A DNA stretch of 10,697 nucleotides, taken from NCBI GenBank assembly GCA_024635885.1, contig JAGXIA010000118.1, forward strand, positions 1-10,697, in the 5' to 3' direction. Shown here one piece after another: positions 7,770 to 10,697 of this stretch. The stretch comes from Helicobacteraceae bacterium (lineage in GTDB: Bacteria; Campylobacterota; Campylobacteria; Campylobacterales; Sulfurimonadaceae). Both the position numbers and the translations under genes were made by a program. Within the stretch, counting starts at the first letter, position 1; each line of letters starts with the position of its first letter. The notes beneath the pieces were generated by a model. That model did not search any database. It was not told the DNA's origin and worked only from the letters and a program-made list of their open reading frames with translations.

Positions 7770-7775
7770 TAAAAT
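7770..7775 (+). promoter_or_regulatory. -10-like element for the epimerase-rml operon
   Basis: TAAAAT is preceded by a T-rich stretch and TG, similar to Campylobacterota sigma-70 promoters. The start would fall near 7782, about 20 nt before the TTG start. No -35 is visible. It lies back to back with the minus-strand -10, so the two promoters share about 30 bp. Confidence 0.4.
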
Positions 7776-7790
7776 GGCATACTTTTAAAA

Positions 7791-7796
7791 AAGGAA
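7791..7796 (+). promoter_or_regulatory. Ribosome binding site setting the TTG start of the epimerase
   Basis: AAGGAA lies 5 nt before the TTG at 7802-7804. The only nearby upstream ATG (7774) is in another frame, so TTG is the supported start. Confidence 0.65.
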
Positions 7797-7801
7797 ACAT
7801 A

Positions 7802-8668
7802 TTGAAAAAACGAATATTAGTAACTGGCGGGGCTGGTTTCGTAGGTTCACATTTATGCGAAAGACTGGCTCAAAATCCTAATTATGAAGTTTATTCATTA
7901 GATAATTATTTTACAGGTTCTAAAGATAACCATGTTCCTAATGTTACCTACATAGAAGGTCTTACGGCTGATATTGAAAAATTAATTACTTTTGCTCCAG
8001 ACATGGTTTACCATCTGGGAGAATACTCAAGAGTTGAGCAAAGTTTTGATGACATAGAAAAGGTTTGGAAATTCAACAAAGATGGTATTTTTGCAGTTTT
8101 AGAATTTGTACGCAAAGCCGGCTGTAAAATACTCTATGCAGGAAGTTCTACAAAATTTGGCGATGGCGGACTAGGACGAAGTGCCTCTCCATATGCCTGG
8201 ACAAAAGCTACTAATACAGAACTTGTAGAAAACTACGGTACTTGGTTTAATGTCCCTTATGCAATCACATATTTCTATAATGTATATGGAGAAAGAGAGA
8301 TTCAAACCGGAAAATATGCAACTCTTATAGCTCTTTTTAAAGAAAAAATGAAAAATAATGAACCACTTACTATAGTAAGTCCAGGTGCTCAAAAAAGAAA
8401 TTTTACCCATATTGATGACATCATTAATGGACTTATCCTTGTTGGTGAAAATGGCTATGGAGATGAGTTTGGTATAGGTTCGGGTGAAGCTTTTAGTATT
8501 AAAGAAATTGCCAAAATGTTTGGCGGTAAAATCGAAATGCTTCCTGAGAGAAAAGGCAACAGAATGACAGCTGATGTAATGACTGAAAAAACTGAGGCTC
8601 TTGGGTGGAAACCGACTCGTAAGATTAAAGATTATATTGAAGAGATGAGAGTTAATAATTGGAGGTAG
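7802..8668 (+). CDS. NAD-dependent epimerase/dehydratase, extended SDR, UDP-sugar 4-epimerase-like
   Basis: The 288-residue protein has an N-terminal Rossmann fold with GGAGFVG (9-15), the NAD-ribose-binding acid D34 in LDNYFTGS, and a YHLGE segment (70-74). The catalytic set is S115/S116/T117 with Y131-x3-K135 (YAWTK). The C-terminal part has FYNVYGERE (158-166) and NFTHIDD (200-206), as in UDP-glucose/UDP-GlcNAc 4-epimerases. It is shorter than typical GalE/WbpP enzymes (about 310-340). It lacks the TDE motif of dTDP-glucose 4,6-dehydratase, so it is not RmlB. The likely role is interconversion of a nucleotide sugar for a surface glycan; the substrate cannot be read from sequence. The start is TTG with AAGGAA upstream. 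Its last codons contain the Shine-Dalgarno of rmlA, so the two genes are probably coupled. Confidence 0.85.
   Translation: MKKRILVTGGAGFVGSHLCERLAQNPNYEVYSLDNYFTGSKDNHVPNVTYIEGLTADIEKLITFAPDMVYHLGEYSRVEQSFDDIEKVWKFNKDGIFAVLEFVRKAGCKILYAGSSTKFGDGGLGRSASPYAWTKATNTELVENYGTWFNVPYAITYFYNVYGEREIQTGKYATLIALFKEKMKNNEPLTIVSPGAQKRNFTHIDDIINGLILVGENGYGDEFGIGSGEAFSIKEIAKMFGGKIEMLPERKGNRMTADVMTEKTEALGWKPTRKIKDYIEEMRVNNWR
8661..8665 (+). promoter_or_regulatory. Strong Shine-Dalgarno for rmlA inside the 3' end of the epimerase gene
   Basis: GGAGG sits 7 nt before the rmlA ATG and is formed by the epimerase Trp-Arg codons just before its stop. It is the strongest ribosome binding site in the window. Confidence 0.75.
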
Positions 8669-8672
8669 TTAA

Positions 8673-9563
8673 ATGAAAGGAATAATTTTGGCCGGCGGTA
8701 GTGGCACAAGACTTTACCCAATCACAAAAGGTGTTTCCAAACAGTTAATGCCCATTTACGATAAACCGATGATTTACTACCCACTTTCAGTTCTTATGCT
8801 CTCTGGAATTACAGAAGTATTAATCATTTCAACACCAAAAGATTTACCGAGATTTGAAGAACTTTTGGGTGATGGTTCAGACATCGGCATGAAATTTTCT
8901 TATGTTGTTCAACCTTCACCAGATGGACTTGCTCAAGCTTTCATACTAGGTAAAGAGTTCATCGGTGATTCTGATGTGTGCCTTGTTTTAGGTGATAATA
9001 TTTTTTATGGTCATGGACTTACAGAGCTTCTTGCGCAAAGTGTTAAAAATGCCTCCGTAGAGAATAAAGCTACAGTCTTTGGTTACTATGTAAGTGATCC
9101 TGAGCGTTACGGTGTGGCTGAGTTTGACAAAAATGGCAATGTGATTTCCCTAGAAGAAAAACCAAGTGAGCCCAAAAGCAGCTATGCAGTAGTCGGGCTA
9201 TACTTTTACCCTAATGATGTTGTAAAAAAAGCCAAAAATGTTAAACCTTCTGCTCGTGGTGAACTGGAAATAACAACACTCAATCAAGATTATTTAAAAG
9301 AAGAAAGATTAAAAGTTGAACTAATGGGCAGAGGTTACGCCTGGCTCGATACTGGAACACATGAGAGTCTTTTAGAAGCATCACAATTTATACAAACCAT
9401 TGAAAACCGTCAATCTCTTAAAGTAGCCTGTATAGAAGAGATAGCTTATGAGATGGGTTACATCTCAAAAGAGAAACTTTTAGAACTTGCTCAGCCCTTA
9501 AACAAAAACCAATATGGTCAATATCTGATAAAAAGAGCTTCTCAACCAAAAGGTCTGAGATAA
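8673..9563 (+). CDS. rmlA: Glucose-1-phosphate thymidylyltransferase
   Basis: RmlA (RfbA) makes dTDP-glucose and pyrophosphate from dTTP and glucose-1-phosphate, the first step of dTDP-L-rhamnose synthesis in the cytoplasm. The 296 residues match the usual length of about 290. Motifs are GGSGTRLYP (8-16, nucleotide-binding loop), KQLMPIYDKPMIYYPLS (23-39), LGDNIFYG (106-113, with metal-binding D108), RYGVAEF (145-151), EEKP (161-164), GLYFY (175-179) and LDTGTHESLLEAS (225-237, with D226). All are intact. The gene starts 4 nt after the epimerase stop, behind a strong GGAGG, and is followed after 1 nt by rmlC. Linkage to rmlC and rmlD supports the rhamnose pathway; dTDP-fucose-type or other dTDP-6-deoxyhexoses share this first step. 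Confidence 0.97.
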   Translation: MKGIILAGGSGTRLYPITKGVSKQLMPIYDKPMIYYPLSVLMLSGITEVLIISTPKDLPRFEELLGDGSDIGMKFSYVVQPSPDGLAQAFILGKEFIGDSDVCLVLGDNIFYGHGLTELLAQSVKNASVENKATVFGYYVSDPERYGVAEFDKNGNVISLEEKPSEPKSSYAVVGLYFYPNDVVKKAKNVKPSARGELEITTLNQDYLKEERLKVELMGRGYAWLDTGTHESLLEASQFIQTIENRQSLKVACIEEIAYEMGYISKEKLLELAQPLNKNQYGQYLIKRASQPKGLR

Positions 9564-9564
9564 T

Positions 9565-10140
9565 ATGGACTTTATAAGAACAGAAATTCCTGATGTAATT
9601 ATAATCGAACCAAAAGTTCACGGAGACTCTCGCGGTTATTTCGTTGAAACTTTTCGTGCTGATAAGTTAGAAGAATTTCTGGGCTATAAAATAGACTTTT
9701 GCCAAGACAATGAGTCTAAAAGCTCACGCGGAGTTCTCAGAGGTTTACATTATCAGTTAGCTCCTACAGCGCAAACGAAACTTGTTCGAGTTATTCAAGG
9801 TCGGGTCCTTGATGTTGCAGTTGACATCAGAAAGAATTCTCCTACCTTTGGCAAACATGTATCCGTTGAACTAACAGATGAAAATAAAAAACAAATGTTA
9901 GTACCTCGCGGCTTTGCTCATGGGTTTGTGGTTCTTGAAGATGACACCATTTTCGCTTACAAAGTGGATAATTACTACTCACCTGAAGATGATAGAGGAA
10001 TAGCCTTTGATGATGAAGCATTAAATATAGACTGGCAAGTTCCACATGCCGAGCTCAATCTGTCTCAAAAAGATAAAATTCAGCCGAAACTAAATGAAAC
10101 GAATGATTTGTTTGAATATGGTGTAAATTATTATGCTTAA
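9565..10140 (+). CDS. rmlC: dTDP-4-dehydrorhamnose 3,5-epimerase
   Basis: RmlC (RfbC) epimerises C3 and C5 of dTDP-4-keto-6-deoxyglucose to give dTDP-4-keto-L-rhamnose. The 191-residue cupin-fold protein has the family landmarks: GDSRGYFVETF (20-30), QDNESKSSRGVLRGLHYQ (47-64) with R59 and the catalytic base H62, TKLVRVIQGRVLDVAVDIR (71-89), VPRGFAHGF (113-121) with H119, and YYSP (137-140) supplying the active-site tyrosine. D170 in the LSQKDK segment matches the Asp partner of the catalytic His. The ATG is 1 nt after the rmlA stop, with only a weak purine stretch upstream, so coupling to rmlA is likely. Its 3' end overlaps rmlD by 8 nt. Confidence 0.97.
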   Translation: MDFIRTEIPDVIIIEPKVHGDSRGYFVETFRADKLEEFLGYKIDFCQDNESKSSRGVLRGLHYQLAPTAQTKLVRVIQGRVLDVAVDIRKNSPTFGKHVSVELTDENKKQMLVPRGFAHGFVVLEDDTIFAYKVDNYYSPEDDRGIAFDDEALNIDWQVPHAELNLSQKDKIQPKLNETNDLFEYGVNYYA

Positions 10141-10697
10141 TGTTTTAGTAACTGGCAGTAATGGACAATTAGGTTCAGAGATAAGAGAACTCTCAGTTGC
10201 TTATCCATACAACTTTTTCTTTACTGACAGAAGTGAACTCGATATTACAAATCCACATGCCATAAATGAATTCGTAAATGCGAACAGTATAAATATTATC
10301 ATAAACTGTGCAGCATATACGGCAGTTGATAAAGCTGAAACAGATAATGAATTAGCAGATAAAATAAATCATCAGGCTGTTAAACATTTAGCGCAAATCT
10401 CAAAAGAAAAGAATATAAAACTTATCCATGTCTCAACTGACTATGTCTTTGATGGCACAAACTATAAACCATACAATGAAGATGACACAACTAATCCAAA
10501 TGGTGTTTATGGAGAGACTAAACTTGATGGCGAAAAAGCTATGCAAAAAATAAATCCTAAAAATTCCATTATCATAAGAACATCATGGGTTTACTCTTCA
10601 TACGGAAACAACTTTGTAAAAACAATGCTCCGTCTTGGCAGAGAAAAAGAAAGTTTAGGTGTAATTTTTGACCAGGTTGGAACGCCTACTTATGCAA
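10133..10697 (+). CDS. rmlD: dTDP-4-dehydrorhamnose reductase, 5' part (runs off window)
   Basis: RmlD (RfbD) reduces dTDP-4-keto-L-rhamnose to dTDP-L-rhamnose with NAD(P)H, the last pathway step. The frame is open from the ATG at 10133 to the window end, giving 188 residues of an expected 285-300. Motifs seen are VTGSNGQLG (6-14, Rossmann loop), LDIT (37-40), NCAAYTAVDKAE (58-69), VSTDYVFDG (100-108), the catalytic Y126-G-E-T-K130, RTSWVYS (149-155) and DQVGTPT (180-186). The start overlaps the rmlC stop by 8 nt (ATGCTTAA at 10133-10140), a typical coupled junction. The reductase motifs separate it from the epimerase at 7802. Confidence 0.95.
   Translation, partial: MLNVLVTGSNGQLGSEIRELSVAYPYNFFFTDRSELDITNPHAINEFVNANSINIIINCAAYTAVDKAETDNELADKINHQAVKHLAQISKEKNIKLIHVSTDYVFDGTNYKPYNEDDTTNPNGVYGETKLDGEKAMQKINPKNSIIIRTSWVYSSYGNNFVKTMLRLGREKESLGVIFDQVGTPTYA

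Noticed and set aside
7802..8668. dTDP-glucose 4,6-dehydratase (RmlB)
   Set aside because: Context invites it, but the TDE catalytic motif is absent and the protein is about 50-70 residues shorter than RmlB.

Overview
The window is AT-rich, densely coded bacterial DNA. The protein set looks like a Campylobacterota (Epsilonproteobacteria) member of the Sulfurimonas/Sulfuricurvum/Arcobacter type. The reasons are the EAL-domain style at the left edge, a class-specific HemN next to a ferredoxin-type CCG protein, and short intergenic gaps. The genus is an inference from protein style only; there is no rRNA or other marker here.

Layout. Positions 1-562 (+) hold the 3' end of a c-di-GMP phosphodiesterase (EAL) gene whose start lies off the left edge. 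It converges on and overlaps a five-gene minus-strand run reading from 7689 to 549. In transcription order this run is: a YejM/PbgA-like membrane protein with a sulfatase-fold domain; an MsbA-type ABC exporter; hemN (oxygen-independent coproporphyrinogen III oxidase); a (Fe-S)/CCG-domain oxidoreductase; and lgt (lipoprotein diacylglyceryl transferase). Gaps are 24, 66, 2 and 8 nt, so this is probably one operon, possibly with an extra promoter before hemN. A 112-bp divergent intergenic region (7690-7801) separates it from a plus-strand sugar-nucleotide cluster: a short extended-SDR epimerase, rmlA, rmlC and rmlD. rmlD runs off the right edge. rmlB is not in the window and would be expected just beyond it.

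How the genes fit together. Most of the window concerns the Gram-negative envelope: lipid A/LPS export (MsbA type), an inner-membrane lipid A-related protein (YejM type), lipoprotein maturation (Lgt), and dTDP-L-rhamnose precursor synthesis for O-antigen or another surface glycan (Rml). Two anaerobic-style redox genes, hemN and its Fe-S neighbour, sit inside the envelope operon. Their 2-nt spacing suggests a functional pair.

Three of the nine genes (YejM-like, ABC exporter, epimerase) start with TTG, each supported by a purine-rich ribosome binding site. I saw no tRNA, rRNA, CRISPR array, insertion sequence or convincing rho-independent terminator. No stretch over 300 bases lacks a gene. I found no clear undescribed multi-gene system. 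The best leads are the YejM-like protein, which retains sulfatase-type metal ligands that E. coli YejM has lost, and the HemN/Fe-S pair.
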